This document shows positions 51,601-60,224 of a stretch of DNA of 64,000 bases, one piece after another (positions within the stretch are counted from its first letter, which is position 1; every line of letters starts with the position of its first letter). Source of the stretch: Runella rosea (GTDB taxonomy: Bacteria; Bacteroidota; Bacteroidia; Cytophagales; Spirosomataceae); NCBI RefSeq assembly GCF_003325355.1, contig NZ_CP030850.1, forward strand, positions 5,201,501-5,265,500, given 5' to 3'. A program made the position numbers and the translations under genes. The notes beneath the pieces are model-generated. The model did no database searches, was not told where the DNA came from, and saw only the letters and a list, made by a program, of their open reading frames with translations.

Positions 51601-52615
51601 AGCGGCATTGGAAGTGGAATCACTCCTCGATTTGTCGAAACAGTTCTTGCCCGAAACAATGTTACAAGGGCACTACAGGAGCCGTTCGTTGGATTTGATC
51701 GATTTTTCGAACCAATATTTTTATAAAAATAAACTACAGCTATTGCCTCATTTTGAGGATATTAATCAGCAAGAGCCTGCTATTCAGTTTATTAAAGTAG
51801 CAGGAATTTGGGAAAACAATCGAAACCTTGCGGAAGCCGAAAAAGTGGTAGAATTATTGAATGATTTACAGCGTACGCACCCAAATCATTCCATCGGAGT
51901 CGTTACGTTTAATCTTCCGCAACAACAATTGATTGAAAATCTTCTTCTCAGGCCTCAAGATGACAATGGCGCTGAGACCCACTTTTTACGGCTCGTAGCT
52001 CATTCTCTTTTTGTCAAAAATATCGAAAATGTACAAGGAGATGAGCGGGATATTATCATCTTTTCGGTAGGATATGCACCCGATGCCCGTGGTAAATTAC
52101 GGGCGCAATTTGGCAGTTTAAACGCCCTCGGTGGTGAAAACCGCCTCAATGTGGCCATTACCCGCGCCCGCGAAAAAGTCTTTGTCGTTACTGGTATTTT
52201 GCCCGACGAATTGAGAGTGGAAGACAGCCTGCACGAAGGTCCAAGGTTGCTCAAAGCCTATTTACAATACGCCTTGGATGTATCGGAAGGGCGGTATTCG
52301 CCTCAGCCGTTTGGTTCAGATAAGCATCGTTCAGAATGGTTATTAAAAGACCAGTTGATGAAAAGTGAAAAATGGCAAACAAAAACGCAGACAGAAACAG
52401 AACCTGTGCCTTCGACGCTGCATTTAACCCTCCCTTTTGCCGACCTGACTGTCAAAAAAGACGACCGCTACGAAGGACTCATTCTAACAGACGATGAGCT
52501 GTATCAACAAGCGGTTTCGGCCAAAGAATCTCACGCGTATTTGCCTTTACAGCTGCGCGCCAAAGGCTGGAGTTTCGAGCGGAGATGGAGCCGGGAGTGG
52601 TGGAGAAAACGATAA
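48614..52615 (+). CDS. Large superfamily-1 helicase with C-terminal nuclease-like domain
   Basis: A 1333-residue Upf1-like SF1 helicase of the DUF4011-type group. Walker A is VVQGPPGTGKSQLISNL at about residue 317, Walker B is LVIFDEASQCYSEYGIPS at about 945, then VVVGDSKQLTP, QGDERDIIIFSVGYAPD at about 1140 and LNVAITRAREKVFVVTG at about 1180. A helical insertion of about 600 residues separates motifs I and II. The last 70 residues (LTDDELYQQAVSAKESHAY, GWSFERRWSREWW) look like a reduced Vsr/MTES_1575-like nuclease fold. The start overlaps the pore-like gene. Such proteins are often found in defence contexts; function here is inferred. Confidence 0.85.
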   Translation: MLTADVLKVYLRRLTNLSTRNRSLLLNTLPTEQFLDWKELDFVDGRAAFEVLKDVISQKKTIKLCQRLDSRSEKVNEISKRLTKLARTERFIEEERGSEDLYVAYPFVRGKLMDGTVIHAPLAFFPVTLQQQLSESAEGAVWKLHRRGEPAALNRSFLLAYGHFNQVKISEELLEKSLDELSRDPLVFRTELYELLKNSALEINFNQDLFQDTLQYFDGQSKPDLELLERNGELKLYPEAVLGIFPQTGSYLGPDYEALISEGADELAESEPFFFPIITPTPNSIKEEHTFTAFPQDGTQEAALRRIKQGESLVVQGPPGTGKSQLISNLMADFAARGKRVLLVCQKRVALDVVHQRLAQVGMSPFLALVHDFKNDRAALYGQLTAQIENVEAYQQQNYSLDSIVLERQFLQTSRNIEQAGKELGEFKTALFNSLDCGLSPKELYLTSDPTAPQIVMPHFKSFQFDDKLEVFLQKLRRYASYRKALGATHPWHNRVDFSQISFQETPKIDATIDEVISWNENLQTQTKGCLGEAITIDKALRIAHQKNALLQCAQWLEEENVWPLLKKWESGFFTKEIKKWIKNATEEIFRLSSEKRLGAEIDSSGLASFAVRLQNIITARGSLLKWAFYGDKPYFRSLAASYGLSLDLGDLYKLNDYLTNRVRGEQLLKEVGEKLEVSILTEQFERSVSNYKAFMISYGTAQEVFQQLGKNFEFLRKSVNEARSFQEVKKKIEALVALCEQTAQKYQAWGKYLTKDQINLLLESSTFQDELKQTLHRDFDLLTEADLLKSNFSPIEAEVCLALETQLALQKEDFIRLFQNSLRLAWLAHLEELYPILRAVSSLKISQLEQELQEGILQKQSLSREILLMQLREQTGKNVEFNRLQNRVTYRELHHQVTKKRKIWPVRKLMEQHAEEVFRLVPCWLASPETVSAVFPLTKGLFDLVIFDEASQCYSEYGIPSIYRAKQTVVVGDSKQLTPYDLYRVRYEGDNEEERAALEVESLLDLSKQFLPETMLQGHYRSRSLDLIDFSNQYFYKNKLQLLPHFEDINQQEPAIQFIKVAGIWENNRNLAEAEKVVELLNDLQRTHPNHSIGVVTFNLPQQQLIENLLLRPQDDNGAETHFLRLVAHSLFVKNIENVQGDERDIIIFSVGYAPDARGKLRAQFGSLNALGGENRLNVAITRAREKVFVVTGILPDELRVEDSLHEGPRLLKAYLQYALDVSEGRYSPQPFGSDKHRSEWLLKDQLMKSEKWQTKTQTETEPVPSTLHLTLPFADLTVKKDDRYEGLILTDDELYQQAVSAKESHAYLPLQLRAKGWSFERRWSREWWRKR

Positions 52616-52647
52616 ATTTTATTATTTTTGGGTAAAACCAGCCCAAT

Positions 52648-53226
52648 ATGATTCTCTCATTGCATTTTCCACCAAAACTACGCTTCTCTGATGAGGAGTT
52701 GGTGGCTTTTTGCCTTGCCAATCCAGATTTGAATGTTGAGCGCGACGAAAAAGGAGAAATACATCTAATGTCACCTGCCCACGGTCTTACAAGTGCTAAT
52801 AACAGTGAAATTCTTGCTGAAGTAACTATTTGGAATCGGAAAACAAAGTCAGGTAAAGTATTTGATTCAAGCGGTGGTTTTTTTCTGCCTGATACCTCTA
52901 TGCGCGCACCTGATGTAGCTTGGGTGAGTATAGAACGTTGGGCGGCATTGAGCAAACAAGAAAAGCACTCTTTTCCTTGTTTAGCCCCTGATTTTATTAT
53001 TGAATTGGAGTCAGATACGGATAGCCTCCCTAAATTAAAATCCAAAATGAAAAAATGGATAGCCAATGGGGTGCGCTTGGCGTGGTTGATTTCGATGTCT
53101 CAGCAAAAAACGTACATTTATTGGGCTGATGGTAAAGTAGATAAAGTCGCTTTTTCCAAAAAAATATCAGGGGCAGAGGTTTTATCAGGATTTGAAGTTG
53201 TCCTCTCTGATATTTTTGAAATTTGA
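52648..53226 (+). CDS. Uma2-family (DUF820) endonuclease-like protein
   Basis: A 192-residue protein with the Uma2 restriction-endonuclease-like core. Motifs are the N-terminal helix FSDEELVAFCLANPDLNVERDEKG, TSMRAPDVAWVSIERW (catalytic Asp), PDFIIELESDTDSLPKLKSKMKKWIANGVRLAWLI (catalytic Glu and following helix), and the end strand VLSGFEVVLSDIFEI. Uma2 proteins are abundant in Cytophagales and cyanobacteria; some are linked to mobile elements. It starts 33 bases after the helicase stop. Whether the two are functionally linked is unknown. Confidence 0.88.
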   Translation: MILSLHFPPKLRFSDEELVAFCLANPDLNVERDEKGEIHLMSPAHGLTSANNSEILAEVTIWNRKTKSGKVFDSSGGFFLPDTSMRAPDVAWVSIERWAALSKQEKHSFPCLAPDFIIELESDTDSLPKLKSKMKKWIANGVRLAWLISMSQQKTYIYWADGKVDKVAFSKKISGAEVLSGFEVVLSDIFEI

Positions 53227-53290
53227 CTTCCAACGTTTTATTCGGCCCTTGCGTCTTAGAGGAAATAAACTCAAACCTCTGACGCTTGCC

Positions 53291-54571
53291 ATGAAGAAAA
53301 CACTTTTACTCTCTCTTCTTTCGGTTGTTTTTCTCCAATGGTCGTGTACTGACCAATGCACCGAAACCCGCAAATACAAACGTTTTACGGCCGTAACGGT
53401 CTCCTTGGCGGAGATGCGCCAAAGTGTTCGTACCGAAACGGCTCGTGATTTAATCAGTCCTGGTAAGATTTATACCAAAGGGAATTACCTGCTGATTAAC
53501 GAACTCAAGGAAGGATTGCACGTGGTGGATAATTCAAATCCTTCGGCGCCCAAAATGATTTCCTTCATTAAAATCCCGGGCAATGGCGATATGGCCATTC
53601 GTGGCAATATTTTGTACGCCGATAGCTATGCAGATTTGGTAGCCTTTGATATTTCTAATCCGTTGGATGTCAGAGAAGTAGGTCGTGAGAAAGAGGTGTT
53701 TTTAAATGGGCAGTTTGACGGGGCGTGGTGGTCTTTGAATAAAAGTACGGGCGCCATCAATGACCAACGGGTTGACATTGTGACCGAAAGTGTGAAAGTC
53801 AATTGTGAAGATGGAAATAACGGTTTTTGGGGTGGTAGGGTGGTTTTTGACATGGCATTCCAAAATTCTGCTTCAAGCGGTAGCAGTGCCAATCCCGCCG
53901 CACAGGGGCAGGCAGGCTCAATGGCGCGGTTTGCATTGTATGATAAGTATTTATACACCGTTGGGCAGAATGACATGCAATTGTTTGACATCAGTGTACC
54001 CCAAAAACCAGCTTTCAGTTCCAAAATTAATTTAGGTTGGGGCATTGAAACAATTTTTCCGTACCGGGATAAATTGTTTATCGGCTCCACCACGGGAATG
54101 TTTATTTATGACAATAAAAATCCCGAAAAACCCGAACAACTTTCAGTATTTCAACATGCGATGTCGTGCGACCCCGTGGCCGTCACCGACAATCGGGCGT
54201 ACGTTACGCTACGTTCTGGCACCCAGTGTAACCGTGGCCTGAACCAGCTTGATGTGGTTGATATTACGGATTTGCGGGCTCCGCGTTTGCTCAAATCATA
54301 CCCGATGCAAAATCCACACGGGTTGGGTGTTGATTATCCCAATGTGTATGTTTGCGAAGGAATTCACGGGCTTAAAACGTTGAACGTAGCCAATGATTTT
54401 GACGTAAAACAGCTCCAACACCTGACTGGTATGGACGCCTACGACGTGATTCCGCTTTCCAACAAAACGCTGTTGATGATTGGTAAAGATGGCTTGTATC
54501 AGTTTGATATTTCCAATCCGTCGAACCTGCGCCAATTGAGTAAGATTCCCGTAAAACGCGTAGCGATTTAA
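53291..54571 (+). CDS. LVIVD-repeat lipoprotein
   Basis: From the ATG at 53291 (MKKTLLLSLLSVVFLQWSC) the protein has a lipoprotein signal with Cys in LQWSC, so it is likely membrane anchored. The mature part (about 405 residues) is built of LVIVD-like propeller repeats: GLHVVDNSNPSAPKMISF, YADLVAFDISNPLDVREV, MQLFDISVPQKPAF, MFIYDNKNPEKPEQL, LDVVDITDLRAPRLL and LYQFDISNPSNLRQL. These repeats are a feature of surface proteins in this phylum. An earlier frame start at 53192 overlaps the Uma2 gene and is not needed. The next gene is 23 bases downstream. Confidence 0.87.
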   Translation: MKKTLLLSLLSVVFLQWSCTDQCTETRKYKRFTAVTVSLAEMRQSVRTETARDLISPGKIYTKGNYLLINELKEGLHVVDNSNPSAPKMISFIKIPGNGDMAIRGNILYADSYADLVAFDISNPLDVREVGREKEVFLNGQFDGAWWSLNKSTGAINDQRVDIVTESVKVNCEDGNNGFWGGRVVFDMAFQNSASSGSSANPAAQGQAGSMARFALYDKYLYTVGQNDMQLFDISVPQKPAFSSKINLGWGIETIFPYRDKLFIGSTTGMFIYDNKNPEKPEQLSVFQHAMSCDPVAVTDNRAYVTLRSGTQCNRGLNQLDVVDITDLRAPRLLKSYPMQNPHGLGVDYPNVYVCEGIHGLKTLNVANDFDVKQLQHLTGMDAYDVIPLSNKTLLMIGKDGLYQFDISNPSNLRQLSKIPVKRVAI

Positions 54572-54594
54572 AACTCATCTTAACCCGTTTTGTC

Positions 54595-55209
54595 ATGCAG
54601 AAAGCATCTAATTTTTGTCTTTGGGCAATGCTGCTCATCACATATACAGCTGGCATTTCGAGTGGTCTATACGCTCAAAATGCTGTTTTCAAACCTCACT
54701 ATGTCAATATGACGGAAGTGGGAGGACTATTTGGACGTGTGGTGTATGATGTTCGGTGGAGTGCTCCGTTGGTGCAGGAAGTGCAAAACCGACTGAGCCT
54801 GACCATTCAAACTTTCAATGGCGTACAACTCAAACCCCGTTTGGCGGTTGGGGCCACCGTCGGGGTGGATTGGTACAAAACCGCGCTGCTCACGCCCATT
54901 GCCGCAGGAGTGCGCTACGATTTGGTCAGCACTCCCAAAAACGTCCATCTTTTTGGCACGCTAGATGCGGGCTATGGCTTCAACTGGCTTCAGGTAGATG
55001 GCACAGGCTATGACACCAAAGGCGGTATGATGCTCAATCCAGGTTTGGGACTCAAATTCGGCTTTAGATCAGGAAGTGCCATGCTGTTGTCGCTTACCTA
55101 CAAAAGGCAGGAAGCCAGAGTAACCAAACCGTTGGGTTGGCAAGAAGTAGAGAAATGGGAAGACCGGACCTATAACCGAATGGCGTTACGGCTGGGATTT
55201 ATGTTTTAG
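54595..55209 (+). CDS. Exported outer-membrane barrel-like protein
   Basis: A 204-residue product with a signal peptide (MQKASNFCLWAMLLITYTAGISSGLYAQ). The mature part shows regular amphipathic strands (RLAVGATVGVDWY, AGVRYDLVSTPKNVHLFGTLDAGYGFNWLQV) and ends MALRLGFMF with terminal Phe, fitting a small outer-membrane barrel. It is 23 bases after the LVIVD lipoprotein and probably cotranscribed. No named family is recognised. Confidence 0.72.
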   Translation: MQKASNFCLWAMLLITYTAGISSGLYAQNAVFKPHYVNMTEVGGLFGRVVYDVRWSAPLVQEVQNRLSLTIQTFNGVQLKPRLAVGATVGVDWYKTALLTPIAAGVRYDLVSTPKNVHLFGTLDAGYGFNWLQVDGTGYDTKGGMMLNPGLGLKFGFRSGSAMLLSLTYKRQEARVTKPLGWQEVEKWEDRTYNRMALRLGFMF

Positions 55210-55222
55210 AAATCATGCTTTT

Positions 55223-55861
55223 TTAATCCAAAATAATACTGCCGTTTGATTCCACAAACCTATCGGTTTCTTCGTCTGTTAAGCGATAGCAAAAAGAAGC
55301 ATTTATTGGTTGAAAGCCAAATACGATAACTGATAGGCAGTTATTGATTCCTATTTTGTAATAGGTTATTTTTTGGAAACGTGTTTTCTTTATCTCCATT
55401 GGCCTTTTATACTTGTTTTGCAATTGTTCGGCAATGCTCTTTGTGTCATTGGTTTGCCAATCTAAAAAACTAATCCCATAAATCCCTTTATTCAATAGCT
55501 CGTCTTTTCCCTTGTCATTGACAGTATATCTGTTATCATCGTAACCCCACCGATAATAGGCAACTATATTTCGAGATTCGGCTATTGCTGTATCAGCAAG
55601 CAAAGCTCCTCGTTTGAAGTTTAAATCGTACGAATACATGGCGTCTTTAACAGAAGTAGGAAAAGAAACGACGTGGCCTTTGTATTCTAAAGATGTATTT
55701 GGGCAGGATTCGTTTGAAGTGCAGTTTGTTGCTAAAAGGCATGTCAGAAGTGTAATATTGCCTTTTGTTAGGAGGTTTTTGAGAAGTAAAAGACGGTTTT
55801 TTTCTTTCGCGCAAACATTCAGTTTTACTATAAAGAAGAAGGTTGATAAAAAAAGCTTCAT
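55223..55861 (-). CDS. Hypothetical exported or lipid-anchored protein
   Basis: A 212-residue frame with a hydrophobic N-terminal region (MKLFLSTFFFIVKLNV, then NITLLTCLLATNCTSNES). The second part looks like a lipoprotein signal with Cys in LATNC, which suggests the true start may lie downstream of the first ATG. The remainder has beta-type strands and no recognised motif (SFLDWQTNDTKSIAEQLQNKYKRP). It is convergent with the barrel gene and stands alone. Function unknown; coding is likely from length and codon regularity. Confidence 0.55.
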   Translation of the reverse strand: MKLFLSTFFFIVKLNVCAKEKNRLLLLKNLLTKGNITLLTCLLATNCTSNESCPNTSLEYKGHVVSFPTSVKDAMYSYDLNFKRGALLADTAIAESRNIVAYYRWGYDDNRYTVNDKGKDELLNKGIYGISFLDWQTNDTKSIAEQLQNKYKRPMEIKKTRFQKITYYKIGINNCLSVIVFGFQPINASFCYRLTDEETDRFVESNGSIILD

Positions 55862-55985
55862 AGTCCATTCCGCTTAATTTTTACCCCAAGGCAACAAAAA
55901 AGGAACATTTTCATCTGAAGGAAAGCGATAACATAACCCAATAAAGTGAAGTAAAACAATGTCAAGACTGGGTCTATAATTAACC

Positions 55986-56732
55986 CTATTTTAACTCCAA
56001 CTGCTCGCAGGCTTTCTCTGCCGCTGATTGCTCCGCTTTTTTCTTGGAATAGCCGCTGCCTTGGGCAAAAACTTCACCGTTCAGTATTACTTGCGAGATA
56101 AATTCGCGGAAGTGACGGCTCCCTTTTTCTTCTACAATCATAAAACGAACTTCTTTTCCTTCGCGCTGCGCCCATTCGATGAGGCGGCTTTTGAAGTTGG
56201 CGTTGTTGTTGATAAGCGCGTCGAGGTCGTAGTGCGTGAGAAGCTCTTTGGTAATAAACTTACGGGTAAAACGGAAGCCTTTATCCAAATAAACGGCTCC
56301 CACGAGGGCTTCGAGGGCGTCGCCGTACATGGAAGAATTGGGAGGCATGCCTTTACGGTTGCCGTCAAATTCAATCAAACGGTCGAGGCCAATTTTACGG
56401 GCAATGCCGTTGAGGGTTTCACGGTTAACGATACGTGAGCGGATTTCGGTGAGGAAGCCTTCGTCTTTGTACGGGAATTTTTTGAAGAGGTATTCGGCAA
56501 TGACCATGCCCAATACCGAGTCGCCCAGAAACTCCAAACGTTCGTTCGATTCTCTAAAACCCTTGATATTGGTTTCCTTAGATGCTGAAGTATGGCGAAA
56601 AGCAAGCTGATAAACCTCCATATTCGAAGGTTTTTCGCCGATGATAAGTTCTACGGCCTTTCTAAATTTCTTTTCGGGGGACATGTTCCCCGGCTTAAAG
56701 AAATCAATGATGGGGTTTAATACCGTAGCCAA
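55986..56732 (-). CDS. rnc: Ribonuclease III
   Basis: RNase III cuts double-stranded RNA, notably rRNA precursors. The 248-residue protein has the signature NERLEFLGDSVLGMVIAEYLFKKFP and the second catalytic Glu region GDALEALVGAVYLDKGF. A double-stranded RNA-binding domain follows (about residues 178-245: NFKSRLIEWAQREGKEVRF, SGYSKKKAEQSAAEKACEQL). It follows fabF by 15 bases, the usual acpP-fabF-rnc order of many bacteria, on the minus strand. Confidence 0.96.
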   Translation of the reverse strand: MATVLNPIIDFFKPGNMSPEKKFRKAVELIIGEKPSNMEVYQLAFRHTSASKETNIKGFRESNERLEFLGDSVLGMVIAEYLFKKFPYKDEGFLTEIRSRIVNRETLNGIARKIGLDRLIEFDGNRKGMPPNSSMYGDALEALVGAVYLDKGFRFTRKFITKELLTHYDLDALINNNANFKSRLIEWAQREGKEVRFMIVEEKGSRHFREFISQVILNGEVFAQGSGYSKKKAEQSAAEKACEQLELK

Positions 56733-56747
56733 AAGCAGCCAAAAGGT

Positions 56748-57995
56748 TTACATTTTACGGAAAATAACACAGGTGTTGTGCCCACCAAAGCCAAAAGTAT
56801 TACTTAAGGCAATATTGACGGTGCGCGACTGGGGCTTGTTGAACGTCAGATTTAACCGAGGACTGAACTCTGGGTCGTCGGTAAAGTGATTAATCGTTGG
56901 CGGAATCAGTTGATGTTGAATCGCCAGAATACAGGCTACCGCTTCTACCGCTCCTGCACCGCCCAAAAGGTGTCCAATCATGGACTTTGTCGAACTGATG
57001 TTTAGTTTGTAAGCATGCTCACCAAACAGTCGTTCAATCGCTTTTATTTCCTGTGGATCCCCAATCGGAGTGGAGGTTCCGTGGGTATTGATGTAATCAA
57101 TGTCTTCGGGCGAGATTTCGGCATCTTCGAGCGCATTTTTCATGCACATGTAAGCGCCGATTCCGTCTGGATGAGGGGCCGTAATGTGATAAGCATCGGA
57201 AGACATTCCTCCGCCGATTACCTCGGCGTAGATTCTAGCACCGCGTGCCAGTGCATGTTCGTATTCTTCCAATATCAAGCCCGCACCACCTTCTCCGAGT
57301 ACAAATCCATCCCGGTCTTTGTCGTAAGGACGCGAAGCCGTTAAATAATCGTCATTGCGTTCAGAGAGTGCTTTCAGCGAGTTAAATCCTCCAACACCCG
57401 CTTGCGTAACGGCCGCTTCCGACCCACCCGTTAAGCAAAAATCAATTTTGCCCAATCGGATGTAATTGAATGCGTCAATCATTGCGTTGTTGGAAGAAGC
57501 ACAGGCCGACACCGTTACGTAGGTAGGCCCACGAAAGCCCATTCGCATCGAGAGAATTCCCGAGGCACTGTCGGCAATCATTTTAGGGATAAAGAAGGGG
57601 TTAAAACGAGGAGTTCCGTCGCCGCTACCGAACGAAAGGACTTCTTCTTCAAACGTTTTTAAACCACCAATACCTGAACCCCAAATGATGCCCGCACGGT
57701 CGAGATTTACTTTCTCTAGGTCGAGTCCGCTATCCCTAACGGCCTCTTCCCCTACCACCACAGCAAATTGTGTAAAAAGATCCATTTTACGCGCTTCCTG
57801 ACGCGGAATAAATTGAGCCATATCCAGACCTTTTACTTCGCACGCGAAGCGAGTCTTGAATTTGGTTGCATCAAATCGGGTAATCGGCCCTGCTCCGCTG
57901 GTGCCGCTAAACAACCCTTCTTTGTATTCCGACAGTGTGTTTCCGATGGGCGTCAAAGCACCCATGCCCGTCACTACCACTCGTTTTAGAATCAT
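56748..57995 (-). CDS. fabF: 3-oxoacyl-[acyl-carrier-protein] synthase II
   Basis: FabF condenses malonyl-ACP with acyl-ACP in fatty acid elongation. The 415-residue enzyme starts LKRVVVTGMGALTPIGNTL. The active-site Cys lies in TVSACASSNNAMIDA, and the two catalytic histidines in NTHGTSTPIGD and STKSMIGHLLGGAGA; the ending NTFGFGGHNTCVIF is typical. Its substrate carrier is encoded just upstream (acpP), 31 bases away, and rnc follows. Confidence 0.97.
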   Translation of the reverse strand: MILKRVVVTGMGALTPIGNTLSEYKEGLFSGTSGAGPITRFDATKFKTRFACEVKGLDMAQFIPRQEARKMDLFTQFAVVVGEEAVRDSGLDLEKVNLDRAGIIWGSGIGGLKTFEEEVLSFGSGDGTPRFNPFFIPKMIADSASGILSMRMGFRGPTYVTVSACASSNNAMIDAFNYIRLGKIDFCLTGGSEAAVTQAGVGGFNSLKALSERNDDYLTASRPYDKDRDGFVLGEGGAGLILEEYEHALARGARIYAEVIGGGMSSDAYHITAPHPDGIGAYMCMKNALEDAEISPEDIDYINTHGTSTPIGDPQEIKAIERLFGEHAYKLNISSTKSMIGHLLGGAGAVEAVACILAIQHQLIPPTINHFTDDPEFSPRLNLTFNKPQSRTVNIALSNTFGFGGHNTCVIFRKM

Positions 57996-58026
57996 AAAAT
58001 GGATCTATAAATTACAACAAATATGC

Positions 58027-58263
58027 TTACTTGACGTTTTCTTCGAGGTATTTGATGGCTTGACCTACCGTACCGATGTGTTCAGCCTGGTCATCAGGAA
58101 TTGAAACGTTGAATTCTTTTTCGAATTCCATGATCAATTCTACCGTATCGAGTGAATCAGCGCCGAGGTCATTAGTGAAGCTAGCTTCTTCGGTCACTTC
58201 TGACTCATCTACGCCTAGTTTATCAACGATAATTTTCTTTACTTTTTCTGCAATCTCTGACAT
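58027..58263 (-). CDS. acpP: Acyl carrier protein
   Basis: A 78-residue acidic carrier with the 4'-phosphopantetheine attachment serine in [41 protein letters not shown] and [21 protein letters not shown] are standard ACP helices. It is first in the acpP-fabF-rnc operon and has its own promoter within the 3' end of the upstream nadD gene. Confidence 0.98.
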   Translation of the reverse strand: MSEIAEKVKKIIVDKLGVDESEVTEEASFTNDLGADSLDTVELIMEFEKEFNVSIPDDQAEHIGTVGQAIKYLEENVK

Positions 58264-58293
58264 TTTTGTGAGAAGTTTGGTTCAAAATCGCTG

Positions 58294-58325
58294 CAAAGTA
58301 ATGTATTTCAAAGGAGATTGTCAAA
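58294..58325 (-). promoter_or_regulatory. Promoter of acpP-fabF-rnc
   Basis: On the minus strand, TTTG (58322-58325), a 20-base spacer and TTACTTTG (58294-58301) fit TTTG-N19-21-TAnnTTTG with one mismatch. Transcription would start near 58288, about 25 bases before the acpP ATG. The -33 element overlaps the end of nadD. Confidence 0.65.
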
Positions 58326-58893
58326 TATAAAATTTCTTCCTTTTTATCATCTCTTCTACAACGTCGGGTACCATGTAGCGAATCGAACGATTATTTCTTA
58401 GACAATCACGGATATAAGTGGCCGATATATCCAAAAGCGGCGCAGGGATGAATTTAACGGCGGGGTGGTCGGCAAATTCATGAGCGGCCACATTGGGACG
58501 CGGGTACACGTATAATCCATAATATTGTAGAATCGCTTCGTAATTTTTCCAGTTTTTAAATTGCCCCAAATTATCCTCTCCAATAATGAGTTTGAAGGTG
58601 TGCTGCGGAAATTTTTCCTGCAATTTCGTCAGAGTATCAATGGTATAGCTAGGTTTGGGCATCGAAAACTCCACATCATTTACTTTCAGTTTACTATTGT
58701 CGGCAATGGCTTTTTCAACCATATCATAACGGTCAAATTCATGCAGTAGACTTTTGTTCTTTTTGAAAGGATTTTGGGGCGAAACAATAAACCATACCTG
58801 TTCAAGGTCAGTGGCGGTAGCCATGGTATTGGCAATGATGAGGTGGCCTATATGTATAGGGTTAAATGAGCCGAAGAATAGTCCTATTTTCAT
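58321..58893 (-). CDS. nadD: Nicotinate-nucleotide adenylyltransferase
   Basis: NadD adenylates nicotinate mononucleotide in NAD synthesis. The 190-residue protein has the nucleotidyltransferase motif LFFGSFNPIHIGHLIIAN, the FIVSPQNPFK loop, the KLIIGEDNLGQFKNW stretch and the ISATYIRDCL (ISxTxIR-like) motif near the end. Size is normal. It stands upstream of acpP, on the same strand but with a separate promoter for acpP. Confidence 0.95.
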   Translation of the reverse strand: MKIGLFFGSFNPIHIGHLIIANTMATATDLEQVWFIVSPQNPFKKNKSLLHEFDRYDMVEKAIADNSKLKVNDVEFSMPKPSYTIDTLTKLQEKFPQHTFKLIIGEDNLGQFKNWKNYEAILQYYGLYVYPRPNVAAHEFADHPAVKFIPAPLLDISATYIRDCLRNNRSIRYMVPDVVEEMIKRKKFYI

Positions 58894-58991
58894 GATTTAA
58901 CGTAAAAAGAAGGAATCAAAGAAATAATGCAGGTGATGGATATTTATTAGGTGAAAATCGGTAATCACTGCGTCATCCCCGTTCTATTTTA

Positions 58992-58999
58992 TATTTTTG
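58992..58999 (+). promoter_or_regulatory. -7 promoter element of the M20 amidohydrolase gene
   Basis: TATTTTTG is an exact TAnnTTTG match 28 bases before the ATG at 59028. No TTTG lies at the standard upstream spacing, so only the -7 element is supported. Confidence 0.5.
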
Positions 59000-59027
59000 T
59001 TCCGTCAAAAATACTTAATAAACGACA

Positions 59028-60215
59028 ATGTTAGAAAAAATCAAAGCCTTGTCCAAAAGCTACGCGGTAGATGCCGTGGCTAATCGGCGGCATTTACATA
59101 CGCATCCTGAGTTGTCTTTTCAGGAGTTTAATACGGCTCAATTTGTAGCCAACCGATTGAAAGAAATTGGCTTAACTCCGCAGGAGGGCGTAGCTAATAC
59201 AGGTGTTGTGGCGCTCATTGAAGGCCGAAATCCAGAGAGTAGGGTAGTGGCTTTGCGGGCTGATATGGATGCTTTACCCATTGTAGAAGCCAATGAGGTA
59301 CCCTATAAATCTCAAAACCCTGGGGTAATGCACGCCTGTGGGCACGATGTGCATACGTCTTCATTGCTGGGTACAGCGCGTATTTTGCACGAGTTGCGGG
59401 GTGATTTTGAAGGTTCGATTAAACTTATTTTTCAACCGGGCGAAGAAAAAATCCCCGGTGGGGCGTCCTTGATGATCAAGGAAGGAGTGCTTCAAAATCC
59501 ATCGCCCGCGAGTATTTTGGGGCAACACGTTGCGCCCAATATCCCCGTCGGCAAAATTGGTTTTCGGGAAGGAATGTACATGGCAAGTACCGATGAGCTG
59601 TACTTGACCGTAAAGGGAAAAGGAGGCCACGGAGCTATGCCCGATATGCTGATTGACCCCATTTTGATTGCATCGCACGTTATTGTGGGGTTACAGCAAA
59701 TCATCAGTCGTAACCGTAAGCCAGCCGCCCCATCGGTATTGTCGTTTGGAAAAGTCATTGCCAACGGTGCTACCAATGTGATTCCCAATGAAGTATATAT
59801 TGAAGGGACGTTCCGCTGTATGGATGAAGAATGGCGCGAAGAAGGTTGGAAACGCATCACAAAAATGGCGCAAGGAATTGCCGAAGCCATGGGTGGAAGC
59901 TGCGATGTGGAAATCAGAAAAGGCTATCCGTTTTTGAAAAATCATCCCGAATTAACACGTCGTTCCAAAGCCGCTGCGATTGATTATATGGGGGCCGAAA
60001 ATGTCATTGATTTGGATTTGTGGCTGGCGGGCGAAGATTTCGCGTTTTATTCACAGGTGACCGATGCCTGTTTTTATCGCCTCGGAACGCGCAACGAAGC
60101 CCGTGGAATTGTATCGGGAGTGCATACCCCTACGTTTGACATCGACGAAGCAGCCCTCGAAATTGGTCCTGGTTTGATGGCGTGGCTGGCGTTAGAAGAA
60201 TTGAAAATAAGTTAA
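59028..60215 (+). CDS. M20-family amidohydrolase (IAA-amino acid hydrolase-like)
   Basis: A 395-residue metal-dependent amidohydrolase of the M20D type. Motifs run in order: RRHLHTHPELSFQEFNTAQFV, ALRADMDALPIVEANEVPYKS, MHACGHDVHTSSLLGTARIL (metal ligands Cys/His/Asp), IFQPGEEKIPGGASLMIKEG (Glu), GKGGHGAMPDMLIDPI and the end HTPTFDIDEAALEIGPGLM. Members hydrolyse N-acyl or N-carbamoyl amino acids; the substrate is not predictable. The next gene starts 10 bases after the stop. Confidence 0.92.
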   Translation: MLEKIKALSKSYAVDAVANRRHLHTHPELSFQEFNTAQFVANRLKEIGLTPQEGVANTGVVALIEGRNPESRVVALRADMDALPIVEANEVPYKSQNPGVMHACGHDVHTSSLLGTARILHELRGDFEGSIKLIFQPGEEKIPGGASLMIKEGVLQNPSPASILGQHVAPNIPVGKIGFREGMYMASTDELYLTVKGKGGHGAMPDMLIDPILIASHVIVGLQQIISRNRKPAAPSVLSFGKVIANGATNVIPNEVYIEGTFRCMDEEWREEGWKRITKMAQGIAEAMGGSCDVEIRKGYPFLKNHPELTRRSKAAAIDYMGAENVIDLDLWLAGEDFAFYSQVTDACFYRLGTRNEARGIVSGVHTPTFDIDEAALEIGPGLMAWLALEELKIS

Positions 60216-60224
60216 GGGCACATC

